Assembly (NCBI GenBank): GCA_017519685.1
Contig: JAFWRV010000456.1
Location: forward strand, 1 to 11,565
Direction of reading: 5' to 3'
DNA length: 11,565 nucleotides
DNA from: Clostridia bacterium
GTDB lineage: Bacteria > Bacillota > Clostridia > Oscillospirales > Acutalibacteraceae
Shown in pieces: positions 1 through 6,217 of the stretch (positions within the stretch are counted from its first letter, which is position 1; each line of letters opens with the position of its first letter). The position numbers and the translations under genes are program-made. The notes under the pieces were generated by a model that had not been told where the DNA came from, ran no database searches, and saw only the letters and a list, made by a program, of their open reading frames with translations.

Positions 1-306
1 GTCATAGAGCGCGACATAATAGCCTTCCGGAACTCCGGTTGCTTTGGCTTTTACAATCAATGTAACGGCATACCCCACCTCAGTATCTGAAGGAACTTTG
101 AGTTGTGCATTTGAGATTGATTCGCTGCCATCCATATTTATTGCAGCAGTTTGATTTCCGTCTTTATCTACCACGGAATACGCGGCGCTTGATTTTACAC
201 TTAACACCTCAAGCAAATCGGCTATTCCGTCTGTGCCGACTGCGAGAGTACCGAAAAGCATAATAAAGCACATCGCAACTGAAATTACTTTTCTGCCGGT
301 CTTCAT
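1..306 (-). CDS. Secreted or surface protein, N-terminal part (runs off the left edge)
   Basis: The window holds 102 in-frame codons from the start at 306 to base 1 with no stop, so the gene continues beyond the window. The N-terminus is a classic export signal: basic residues K2, R5 and K6, then a hydrophobic core at about residues 7-23, then a polar stretch and a Ser-Ser-Ala-Ala-Tyr segment at 39-43 that is a plausible cleavage region. Similar Ser/Ala-Ala endings are common on exported proteins of Ruminococcaceae-type Clostridia (family knowledge). The start is set by AGGAGG at 313-318, 6 nt upstream; an in-frame ATG at 319-321 sits too close to that site to be preferred. Residues from about 44 on are polar and beta-prone, as in extracellular modular proteins, but too little is visible to name a domain. 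It lies 105 nt downstream of tsaD on the same strand, and I see no convincing promoter of its own. Confidence 0.72.
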   Translation of the reverse strand, partial: MKTGRKVISVAMCFIMLFGTLAVGTDGIADLLEVLSVKSSAAYSVVDKDGNQTAAINMDGSESISNAQLKVPSDTEVGYAVTLIVKAKATGVPEGYYVALYD

Positions 307-312
307 ATATAT

Positions 313-318
313 CCTCCT
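313..318 (-). promoter_or_regulatory. Ribosome binding site of the secreted protein
   Basis: On the minus strand this reads AGGAGG, 6 nt before the ATG at 304-306. It is a perfect Shine-Dalgarno core and decides between that ATG and an in-frame ATG 15 nt upstream that overlaps the site. Confidence 0.75.
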
Positions 319-322
319 CATC

Positions 323-352
323 GTGCCTGACAAGAACAAAGTCTTTCAGCAC
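323..352 (-). other. Imperfect hairpin in the tsaD / secreted-protein intergenic region
   Basis: GTGC (323-326) pairs with GCAC (349-352), TGA (328-330) with TCA (346-348), and AAGA (332-335) with TCTT (342-345). This leaves single bulged C bases at 327 and 331 and a 6-nt loop at 336-341. No T-tract follows on either strand, so it is not a canonical terminator. On the minus transcript it lies just upstream of the AGGAGG of the secreted-protein gene, so it could be a processing or stabilising leader structure. Its function is not known. Confidence 0.35.
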
Positions 353-411
353 GTTATTAACAAGTTTAGATTTATGCCCTCCTGACAGATGACCGTGGAA
401 GCGTAGCCCGG

Positions 412-1428
412 TTATTTCGACGGGTTGTCAATCGGCATTGTGGCGTAGGCGTTCAGCGTTTCATCCGCTGTGTTTCCCGAAAGGAATTCATAATATCCCT
501 GAGCGCCGACCATCGCGGCATTGTCGCCGCAGAGATTCTTTTCGGGCATATAGAGTTCCCAGCCGTTTTCAGCGCAGACTTCCGTCATCTTTCTTCTCAG
601 AACCGAGTTCGCGCTCACTCCGCCCGCGAGGGCGATTTTTTTATACCCGTATTCGAGAGCCGCCTCGACGGTGTTGTCAACAAGACATTTTGTCACCGCG
701 TCGATGCATGAGGCGCCGAGGTCGGGTATGCTGACATCTTCGCCTTTCTGCGCGGCGTTGTGGATAATATTCACGACCGCGGTTTTAAGCCCGGAAAAGC
801 TGAAATCGTATTTGCTGCCGTCAACTCTCGGTCTTGGAAGCTTATACGCCGCCGGGTTTCCTTCGGCGCTTATTCTGTCAAGATTAACTCCGCCGGGATA
901 ATCAAGTCCCATTGCCCTTGCGGATTTATCCATGCATTCGCCCGCGGCGTCGTCGCGGGTTTTTCCGATTACGGTTAAATCCGTGTAGCCGTTGACCGTA
1001 ACGATATGGCTGTGGCCGCCCGATACGACAAGGCAGAGAAACGGCGGCTCAAGTCCGGGTGAGGTTATGTAATTCGCCGCTATATGAGAGCGGAGATGAT
1101 GAACAGGTATCAGCGGCTTTCCCGCCGAGAAGGCGAGACCTTTGGCGAAGTTGACGCCGACAAGCAGCGCGCCGATAAGCCCGGGCGCGTAAGTTACCGC
1201 CACGGCGTCAATGTCGGCGATTGTAACCGAAGCGTCGTCAAGCGCCTTTTTCACGACTCCGCTTATCGCCTGCGCGTGAAGGCGCGAAGCGATTTCGGGA
1301 ACGACGCCGCCGTATATGATATGTTCTTTCACCTGCGACGCAATAACATTTGAAAGCACGCGTCTGCCGTCCTCGACAACAGCCGCCGCTGTTTCGTCAC
1401 AGGATGATTCGATTGCAAGTATTTTCAT
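412..1428 (-). CDS. tsaD: TsaD, tRNA N6-threonylcarbamoyladenosine transferase subunit
   Basis: TsaD (Gcp/YgjD/Kae1 family) transfers the threonylcarbamoyl group from threonylcarbamoyl-AMP to A37 of ANN-decoding tRNAs, working in the cytoplasm with TsaB and TsaE. At 338 residues the protein is a normal full length. It opens with the family's ILAIESSCDET block at residues 3-13. Metal-ligand residues are visible: H111 and H115 in the HHLRSHI motif and D302 in CGDNAAM. The ATP-binding glycine-rich segments SGGHSH (136-141) and ALAGGVSAN (266-274) are intact. The ATG at 1428 has AGGAAGGA at 1435-1442, 6 nt upstream, and overlaps the rimI stop by 4 nt (ATGA), indicating translational coupling. tsaB and tsaE, often neighbours in Firmicutes, are absent here and must be encoded elsewhere. 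Confidence 0.97.
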   Translation of the reverse strand: MKILAIESSCDETAAAVVEDGRRVLSNVIASQVKEHIIYGGVVPEIASRLHAQAISGVVKKALDDASVTIADIDAVAVTYAPGLIGALLVGVNFAKGLAFSAGKPLIPVHHLRSHIAANYITSPGLEPPFLCLVVSGGHSHIVTVNGYTDLTVIGKTRDDAAGECMDKSARAMGLDYPGGVNLDRISAEGNPAAYKLPRPRVDGSKYDFSFSGLKTAVVNIIHNAAQKGEDVSIPDLGASCIDAVTKCLVDNTVEAALEYGYKKIALAGGVSANSVLRRKMTEVCAENGWELYMPEKNLCGDNAAMVGAQGYYEFLSGNTADETLNAYATMPIDNPSK

Positions 1429-1877
1429 CGGGATTCCTTCCTGAATGTCAGAGTATAAATAATCGCGTCTTCATCCGGCTTTGTATAGAAATTTCTGCGC
1501 TTGCCCGCTTCGGTAAACCCGAGAGACTTATAAAGATCTATCGCGACGGAATTGCTCTCTCTGACCTCAAGCGTTATGAAGTCGCAGTTTCTCTCCTGCG
1601 CTCCGTCAACTGCCGCCTTGAGCAAAGCCCTGCCGATTCCGTTGCCGCGATAACCGGGAAGAACCGCAACATTTGTTATGTACGCTTCGCCGCATATTTC
1701 TATAACGCCGATGTAACCCGCCGTGTCTTCACATTCCGCAACGAGAAAACGATAGACGGGGTTTTCCGACGCTTCCCTGATTTCTTCTTCGGTCCACGGA
1801 GAAGAGAAGCATTGATTTTCAATGTTTACAATACCGGCAATATGCCGTTCCTCAAATTCAATTATCCTGTAATCCAT
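1425..1877 (-). CDS. rimI: RimI-type ribosomal protein S18 alanine N-acetyltransferase
   Basis: This is a GNAT-fold enzyme that uses acetyl-CoA to acetylate a protein N-terminus; in Escherichia coli and Salmonella RimI the substrate is ribosomal protein S18 (family knowledge). At 150 residues it has the usual length. The acetyl-CoA pyrophosphate-binding motif RGNGIG is at 77-82. The RimI signature around LEVRESN (103-109) includes E104, and Y116 sits in LYKSLGF; these two match the catalytic Glu and Tyr described for RimI. The gene begins 2 nt after the polA stop and its own stop overlaps the tsaD start. No good Shine-Dalgarno sequence precedes the ATG, so translation probably depends on ribosomes finishing polA. 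RimI and TsaD are commonly linked in bacteria. The exact substrate in this organism is inferred. Confidence 0.9.
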   Translation of the reverse strand: MDYRIIEFEERHIAGIVNIENQCFSSPWTEEEIREASENPVYRFLVAECEDTAGYIGVIEICGEAYITNVAVLPGYRGNGIGRALLKAAVDGAQERNCDFITLEVRESNSVAIDLYKSLGFTEAGKRRNFYTKPDEDAIIYTLTFRKESR

Positions 1878-1879
1878 AA

Positions 1880-4456
1880 TTATGTTTTGGCGTCATACCA
1901 TGTTTTGCCCGTACCCACATCGGCAAGCATGGCTACCCGCATTTTAACCGCGTTTTCCATTTCCCGTTTGAGGAGTGACGCGACTGTGTCCGCCTCCTCC
2001 GAGGGCGCTTCCACTATCAGTTCATCGTGAACCTGAAGAATGAGTTTCGCTTTAAGGCCGAGTTTTTCGAGCGCGTCGTAAACTCTTATCATCGCTATTT
2101 TGATTATATCGGCGGCGGTGCCCTGAATCGGCATATTCATTGCCATTCTTTCTCCCGCGGCGCGGACCATCGCGTTTGAAGCGGAGATTTCGGGAAGATA
2201 TCTTCTGCGCTTGTAAACAGACTCCACATAGCCGTTTTCCTTCGCTCCCTCAACAACGGCTTTCATATAGTCGCGCACACCGCTGAAATTATTGAGATAG
2301 TCCTCAATATACTTCCTTGCTTCGCCGACCGAAACGCCTATATCCTTTGAAAGGGAAAACGCTCCGATGCCGTAAACGATGCCGAAGTTTACCGCCTTGG
2401 CTCTGCTTCTCATAAGCGGAGTAACCATCATCAGAGGCATATCGAATACCTGTGAGGCGGTAATCGCGTGAATATCCTCGCCGTCATTGAAAGCCGCAAT
2501 CATATTTTTATCGTTTGCCATGTGGGCGAGAACGCGCAGTTCAATCTGCGAATAGTCGGCGTCAACAAGCACGCAGCCGTCTTTTGCCGTGAAGAATTTA
2601 CGCATTTCCCTGCCCAGCGGAGAACGCACCGGGATATTCTGAAGGTTCGGCTCAGCGGACGATATTCTGCCTGTTCTCGTTTCTGTCTGATTCAGAGTCG
2701 AGTGAATCCTGCCGTCCTCGCCGATTGCCTTGAGCAGTCCGTCACAGTAAGTTGATTTGAGTTTTGTGAGAGTCCTGTATTCAAGAATCTTTGACACAAC
2801 CGGGAAATCCGCGGCAAGGGATTCGAGCACCTCGGCGTTTGTCGAATATCCGCTCTTTGTCTTTTTCTTTGCCGGAAGCCCGAGCTTCTCAAACAGTGCC
2901 TCACCGAGCTGCTTTGGCGAATTGAGATTGAATTCATATCCCGTTTCCCCGAAGATTTCGCGTGTAAGTGTGTTGATTTTTCCGGTAAGTCTGTCTCCGA
3001 ATTCCCTGATGCCCTGAGCATCGACAAGGAATCCCTCGCACTCCATCGAAGCGAGAACTTTTGAAAGCGGAAGCTCTATGTTTCCGAGAAGCTCGCGCTG
3101 ACCTCTCTCATCGATTATTTTATCGAGATTTTCAAAAGCCGCCTGAAGATAAGCGGTGTAAACGGCTGTTCCGTCACCGTCCGATGTGATGTGACCGGCG
3201 TATTCCTCGGTTATTCTCTTAAGGGAATATTCTGAAGACGGGTTGACAATATAGGCGGCGAGCATGGCGTCTCCCGCGATGCCGTTGATTTCAATATCGA
3301 GTCTGTATTTATAGAAGAAAGCGTAGAGGGCTTTCACATTGAAGGTGTATTTTTCAATTGATTTGTCAAACAGGAATTTTTCGCAGAATCCGAGATAGCC
3401 GTCATTGTCGGGATTGACCTCGGCAACTCCGAGAGGCGTTTTGATATAGAAAATTCCGCTGTCAAACACAAAATACACTTTACCGCTTTTTCTGATGGTG
3501 TTGTAAAGCAGTTCGGTATCTTCAACCTTATAAAGGTCTGTTTTCACCTGAGCCGCATCGGCTGTTTCCCTGACGGGCGCGACGGGCTTGAGATTGAGCC
3601 GCTCAATCATTTTGAACATCTCAAGTTTTGAGAGAAGCGAAGTCAGCTTGTATGCGTCGGGCTCGGCGGGAATGTAACTGTTATAGTCTTTATCAATGGG
3701 CGCCTCATCGCTTATCGTGCCGAGAGTTCTGCTGAGATATGCCATATCCCTGTCGGCGGCGAGCTTGTCGTGAACGCCTTTTTTGATATCAATTGTTTCA
3801 AGGTTTGCGTAGATTTCATCTATCGTACCGAACGAGGAAACAAGTTCCTTCGCGGTTTTTTCGCCTATGCCTGCAACTCCGGGGATGCAGTCGGATGAAT
3901 CGCCCTGAAGCGCTTTGATATCAATGAGCTTATGAGGGTCGTCAACCAGATAGTCCTCTCTGATTTTTTCTTTGTCATATTTTACGGTGACGGCGGCACC
4001 CATTTTGGTTGAAGCGAGCAGGACATTAACATTATCCCTGACAAGCTGGAGCGAGTCACGGTCGCCGGTCGCGATATAACAGAAATCATCCGGACCGCAG
4101 CCGGAAGCGAGAGTTCCGAGAATGTCATCGGCTTCCCAGCCGGGCGCCTCGATGATTTTATATCCCATAGCCGACAGGATTTCCTTGAGAACGGGCATCT
4201 GCTGCGCGAGTTCCTCGGGCATCGGTTTGCGGTTTGCCTTGTAGCCGTCATACATCTTATGGCGGAAAGTCGGCGCTTTGACATCAAAAGCCACGGCAAC
4301 GGCGTCGGGATTGACATCGGAGCGGAGTTTCAGAAGAATATTCAGAAAGCCGAAAACGGCGTTGGTATAGTATTTCCCGTCCTTCGTTGTCAGAAGCTTT
4401 ACTCCGTAAAACGCCCTGTTGACTATACTGTTGCCGTCAAGAGCCAGCAGTTTCAT
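1880..4456 (-). CDS. polA: DNA polymerase I (5' nuclease plus polymerase; proofreading site decayed)
   Basis: The 858-residue length fits family A DNA polymerase I, which removes RNA primers and fills gaps in replication and repair. The 5' nuclease domain (about 1-290) keeps its acidic metal ligands: D7, EADD at 108-111, D132 and D134 in ATGDRD, and D186/D189 in LQGDSSD, followed by the helix-hairpin-helix GVAGIGEKTA (193-202). The polymerase domain (about 460-858) has motif A with D634 in DADYSQIELR, motif B with R683, K687, F691 and Y695, and motif C QVHDE with D811 and E812. The middle 3'-5' exonuclease-like domain (about 305-450) lacks the DxE motif: D332 is followed by S and G. D396 remains, but the last Asp-bearing motif is not visible. 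Proofreading is therefore probably absent, as in many Firmicutes. The ATG at 4456 follows AAGGAT at 4465-4470 by 8 nt. Confidence 0.97.
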   Translation of the reverse strand: MKLLALDGNSIVNRAFYGVKLLTTKDGKYYTNAVFGFLNILLKLRSDVNPDAVAVAFDVKAPTFRHKMYDGYKANRKPMPEELAQQMPVLKEILSAMGYKIIEAPGWEADDILGTLASGCGPDDFCYIATGDRDSLQLVRDNVNVLLASTKMGAAVTVKYDKEKIREDYLVDDPHKLIDIKALQGDSSDCIPGVAGIGEKTAKELVSSFGTIDEIYANLETIDIKKGVHDKLAADRDMAYLSRTLGTISDEAPIDKDYNSYIPAEPDAYKLTSLLSKLEMFKMIERLNLKPVAPVRETADAAQVKTDLYKVEDTELLYNTIRKSGKVYFVFDSGIFYIKTPLGVAEVNPDNDGYLGFCEKFLFDKSIEKYTFNVKALYAFFYKYRLDIEINGIAGDAMLAAYIVNPSSEYSLKRITEEYAGHITSDGDGTAVYTAYLQAAFENLDKIIDERGQRELLGNIELPLSKVLASMECEGFLVDAQGIREFGDRLTGKINTLTREIFGETGYEFNLNSPKQLGEALFEKLGLPAKKKTKSGYSTNAEVLESLAADFPVVSKILEYRTLTKLKSTYCDGLLKAIGEDGRIHSTLNQTETRTGRISSAEPNLQNIPVRSPLGREMRKFFTAKDGCVLVDADYSQIELRVLAHMANDKNMIAAFNDGEDIHAITASQVFDMPLMMVTPLMRSRAKAVNFGIVYGIGAFSLSKDIGVSVGEARKYIEDYLNNFSGVRDYMKAVVEGAKENGYVESVYKRRRYLPEISASNAMVRAAGERMAMNMPIQGTAADIIKIAMIRVYDALEKLGLKAKLILQVHDELIVEAPSEEADTVASLLKREMENAVKMRVAMLADVGTGKTWYDAKT

Positions 4457-4483
4457 AAAATCACATCCTTATATAACATTAAA

Positions 4484-4512
4484 ATTTTATCATATTAAGA
4501 AAATCTTTTCAA
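4484..4512 (-). promoter_or_regulatory. Predicted sigma-A promoter of polA-rimI-tsaD
   Basis: On the minus strand, TTGAAA (4507-4512) and TAAAAT (4484-4489) are separated by exactly 17 nt (4490-4506). The predicted start site is near 4477, leaving a leader of about 20 nt before the polA ATG that includes the AAGGAT ribosome site at 4465-4470. Confidence 0.68.
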
Positions 4513-4553
4513 CCTGAAAACCGAAAATACCCCTTAAAACGCCAAATTGTTTG

Positions 4554-4582
4554 TTGACGGGGTTGAAAAATCGTATTATAAT
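4554..4582 (+). promoter_or_regulatory. Predicted strong sigma-A promoter of the HAD-mfd operon
   Basis: TTGACG (4554-4559) and a perfect TATAAT (4577-4582) are separated by 17 nt (4560-4576), close to the ideal housekeeping promoter. Transcription would begin near 4588-4592, just before the hairpin at 4601-4627. It is divergent to the polA promoter, with the two -35 boxes about 41 bp apart. Confidence 0.8.
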
Positions 4583-4600
4583 ATATAAAATACGTTAATC

Positions 4601-4627
4601 TGCCCTCCCATCTTTATGGAGAGGGCA
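4601..4627 (+). promoter_or_regulatory. Hairpin in the 5' leader of the HAD-mfd operon
   Basis: TGCCCTC (4601-4607) pairs perfectly with GAGGGCA (4621-4627), and CCAT (4608-4611) with ATGG (4616-4619). This gives an 11-bp stem with a CTTT loop (4612-4615) and one bulged A at 4620. It begins about 10 nt after the predicted transcription start and ends 1 nt before the AGGGA ribosome site (4629-4633). No T-tract follows, so it is not an intrinsic terminator. A role in 5'-end mRNA protection, or as a protein or antisense target controlling initiation, is inferred only. Confidence 0.6.
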
Positions 4628-4640
4628 TAGGGACATTTAT

Positions 4641-5249
4641 ATGATAAAAAATATTGTTTTTGATATGGGCGGGGTGCTTATAGAGTTTAACCCGGAAAGA
4701 ATTCTTTATTCTCTGTTTGACAAAGACACCGCCGATATCGCTCTCAGAGAAATTTTCAGGAGCAGACTGTGGTCCGAAAAAGACCGCGGCGTTGTGTTTC
4801 CGGAGGATATTATGCGCATCGCCGGGGATAAATTACCGGCTGAGCATTATGAAAAAATCCGTGAACTGACTTACAATTTCTATCCGTATATGAAGCCGTA
4901 TCCCGAAATGGAAGAACTGGTGAAAAGACTGAGAAAAAACGGATACGGGATTTTTCTTCTCTCAAACGCCGCCGCTGATTTTTATGACAACAGGAAAAAC
5001 ATTCCCGCGCTGTCATATTTTGATGGCTATCTGATTTCCGCGGACTGTCATTTGCTCAAGCCCGAAAAAGAAATCTATTATAAACTTTTTTCAAAATTCA
5101 ACCTCAGAGCCGAAGAATGCTTCTTCACCGACGATGTTCCCGCAAACTGCGAGGGCGCCCGGGAGTGCGGAATGACCGCGTACTGCCACAAAAGCGGCTG
5201 TACGGATGAACTTATCGGCGCGCTGAGGAAAGCCGGAGTTAATATATGA
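4641..5249 (+). CDS. HAD-superfamily phosphatase (subfamily IA, YihX-like)
   Basis: This 202-residue cytoplasmic protein has all four HAD motifs in order. Motif I is VFDMGGVL, with nucleophile D8; motif II is FLLSNA, with S108; motif III is LLKPEK, with K140; motif IV is FFTDDV, with D164 and D165. A helical cap lies between motifs I and II, at about residues 15-85. In motif I the usual second Asp is replaced by Gly, a variant also known in YihX-type sugar-phosphate phosphatases, so activity on a small phosphorylated metabolite is plausible but the substrate cannot be read from sequence. The ATG follows AGGGA (4629-4633) by 7 nt. It is the first gene of the operon, and its TGA overlaps the mfd start by 4 nt, so the two are translationally coupled. 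Confidence 0.88.
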   Translation: MIKNIVFDMGGVLIEFNPERILYSLFDKDTADIALREIFRSRLWSEKDRGVVFPEDIMRIAGDKLPAEHYEKIRELTYNFYPYMKPYPEMEELVKRLRKNGYGIFLLSNAAADFYDNRKNIPALSYFDGYLISADCHLLKPEKEIYYKLFSKFNLRAEECFFTDDVPANCEGARECGMTAYCHKSGCTDELIGALRKAGVNI

Positions 5250-6040
5250 ACTGTTTCACCGAAATCGCAAAAAGTATTCCCGAATTCCGTTCGGTTGTCA
5301 ATGCCATACATAAAAACCGCACGCCTCTGGGAGTCACCGGTCTTGCCTATATTCACAAGGCGCACGTAATCGCGTCGCTTGTATCCGGCTTCAAAAGGTC
5401 CGCGCTTGTAATCGTTCCCGATGAAACGCAGGGATCAAAAATGGTTGCCGACCTTGAAAACTTCGGAATAAAGGCATATCTTTATCCCGCGAGGGATTTT
5501 TCATACAGAATAGAGGAAACCGTTTCAAGAGAATACGAGCATAAGCGTCTTAATGTTCTTGACAGGATGCTGACAGGAAAATTCGACGCTGTGGTTCTTT
5601 CATCCGAAGCCGCGATGCAGCTTACCATACCTCCCGATGTTCTTATGGCAAACTCGCTGAGCATCACGGCGGGAGAGGAATACTCAACGGAAGAACTCAC
5701 CGGGCTTCTGCTCAGAAGCGGATATTCATTCTGCGACCAGATTGACGGCCCCGGGCAGTTTGCCGTCAGAGGCGGCATTCTCGACTTTTTCCCTCCCGAT
5801 TCGTCATATCCCTGCAGGGTGGAGTTATGGGGAGACACGGTTGACTCGGTCTTTTATTTTGACATTGATTCACAGAGAAGAACGGAGCTGCTCGATGAAA
5901 TCAGAATCACTCCCGCAAAGGAGGTCCTGATAACCGACGAACAGCTTATCGCTGTTATTGAGAAGCACATTAAAGAAAAGAGAATCCGCGGCGACGGTTA
6001 TAAAATGCTTTTCGCGGAAATCGAAAAAATAAAGAGCTGA
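5246..6040 (+). CDS. mfd: Mfd N-terminal part (UvrB-like, UvrA-binding module), ends early
   Basis: Mfd recognises RNA polymerase stalled at DNA damage, removes it, and recruits UvrA for nucleotide excision repair. These 264 residues cover the N-terminal UvrB-homology region (domains D1a-D2-D1b), where UvrA binds. The hallmark VRGGILDFFP is at 174-183 and RVELWGD at 191-197, matching the UvrB/Mfd pattern. The fragment stops before the end of D1b, at about three quarters of the module's usual 350 residues. The ATG at 5246 overlaps the HAD stop and is preceded by GGAG at 5235-5238, 7 nt upstream. If it is made as a separate polypeptide it has no motor or RNA polymerase-binding domain. Confidence 0.85.
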   Translation: MNCFTEIAKSIPEFRSVVNAIHKNRTPLGVTGLAYIHKAHVIASLVSGFKRSALVIVPDETQGSKMVADLENFGIKAYLYPARDFSYRIEETVSREYEHKRLNVLDRMLTGKFDAVVLSSEAAMQLTIPPDVLMANSLSITAGEEYSTEELTGLLLRSGYSFCDQIDGPGQFAVRGGILDFFPPDSSYPCRVELWGDTVDSVFYFDIDSQRRTELLDEIRITPAKEVLITDEQLIAVIEKHIKEKRIRGDGYKMLFAEIEKIKS

Positions 6041-6217
6041 ATAAAAATAAACTGCGCCGATAAATATCTGCCGCTTATTTATCCCGGCTCGGGCGGAATA
6101 TTTGATTACGCGGAAAACTGTCTGCTTTTTGTCTGCGAAAGTTTTTCCGTCAAAGACAGGTTCAACGCCGCCATCCAGCTTCAGCATGAAACGGTCAAAT
6201 CGCTTTTCAAGGAAAAG

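Noticed and set aside
323..352. An intrinsic terminator after tsaD.
   Set aside because: The stem has two bulges, is not GC-rich, and is not followed by a T-tract on either strand.
1350..2030. A 226-codon plus-strand open frame across tsaD, rimI and polA.
   Set aside because: It is antisense to three clear genes, and its translation is arginine- and serine-rich, as expected for a shadow frame.
6059..6083. An 8-bp inverted repeat (GATAAATA and TATTTATC, 9-nt loop) about 19 nt after the TGA in mfd, as a possible selenocysteine insertion element.
   Set aside because: The stem is almost all A-T and falls on codons for the conserved DKYLPLIYP segment, so protein conservation explains it. The loop lacks the usual bacterial SECIS features as far as I can judge, and selenocysteine has no role known to me in Mfd.
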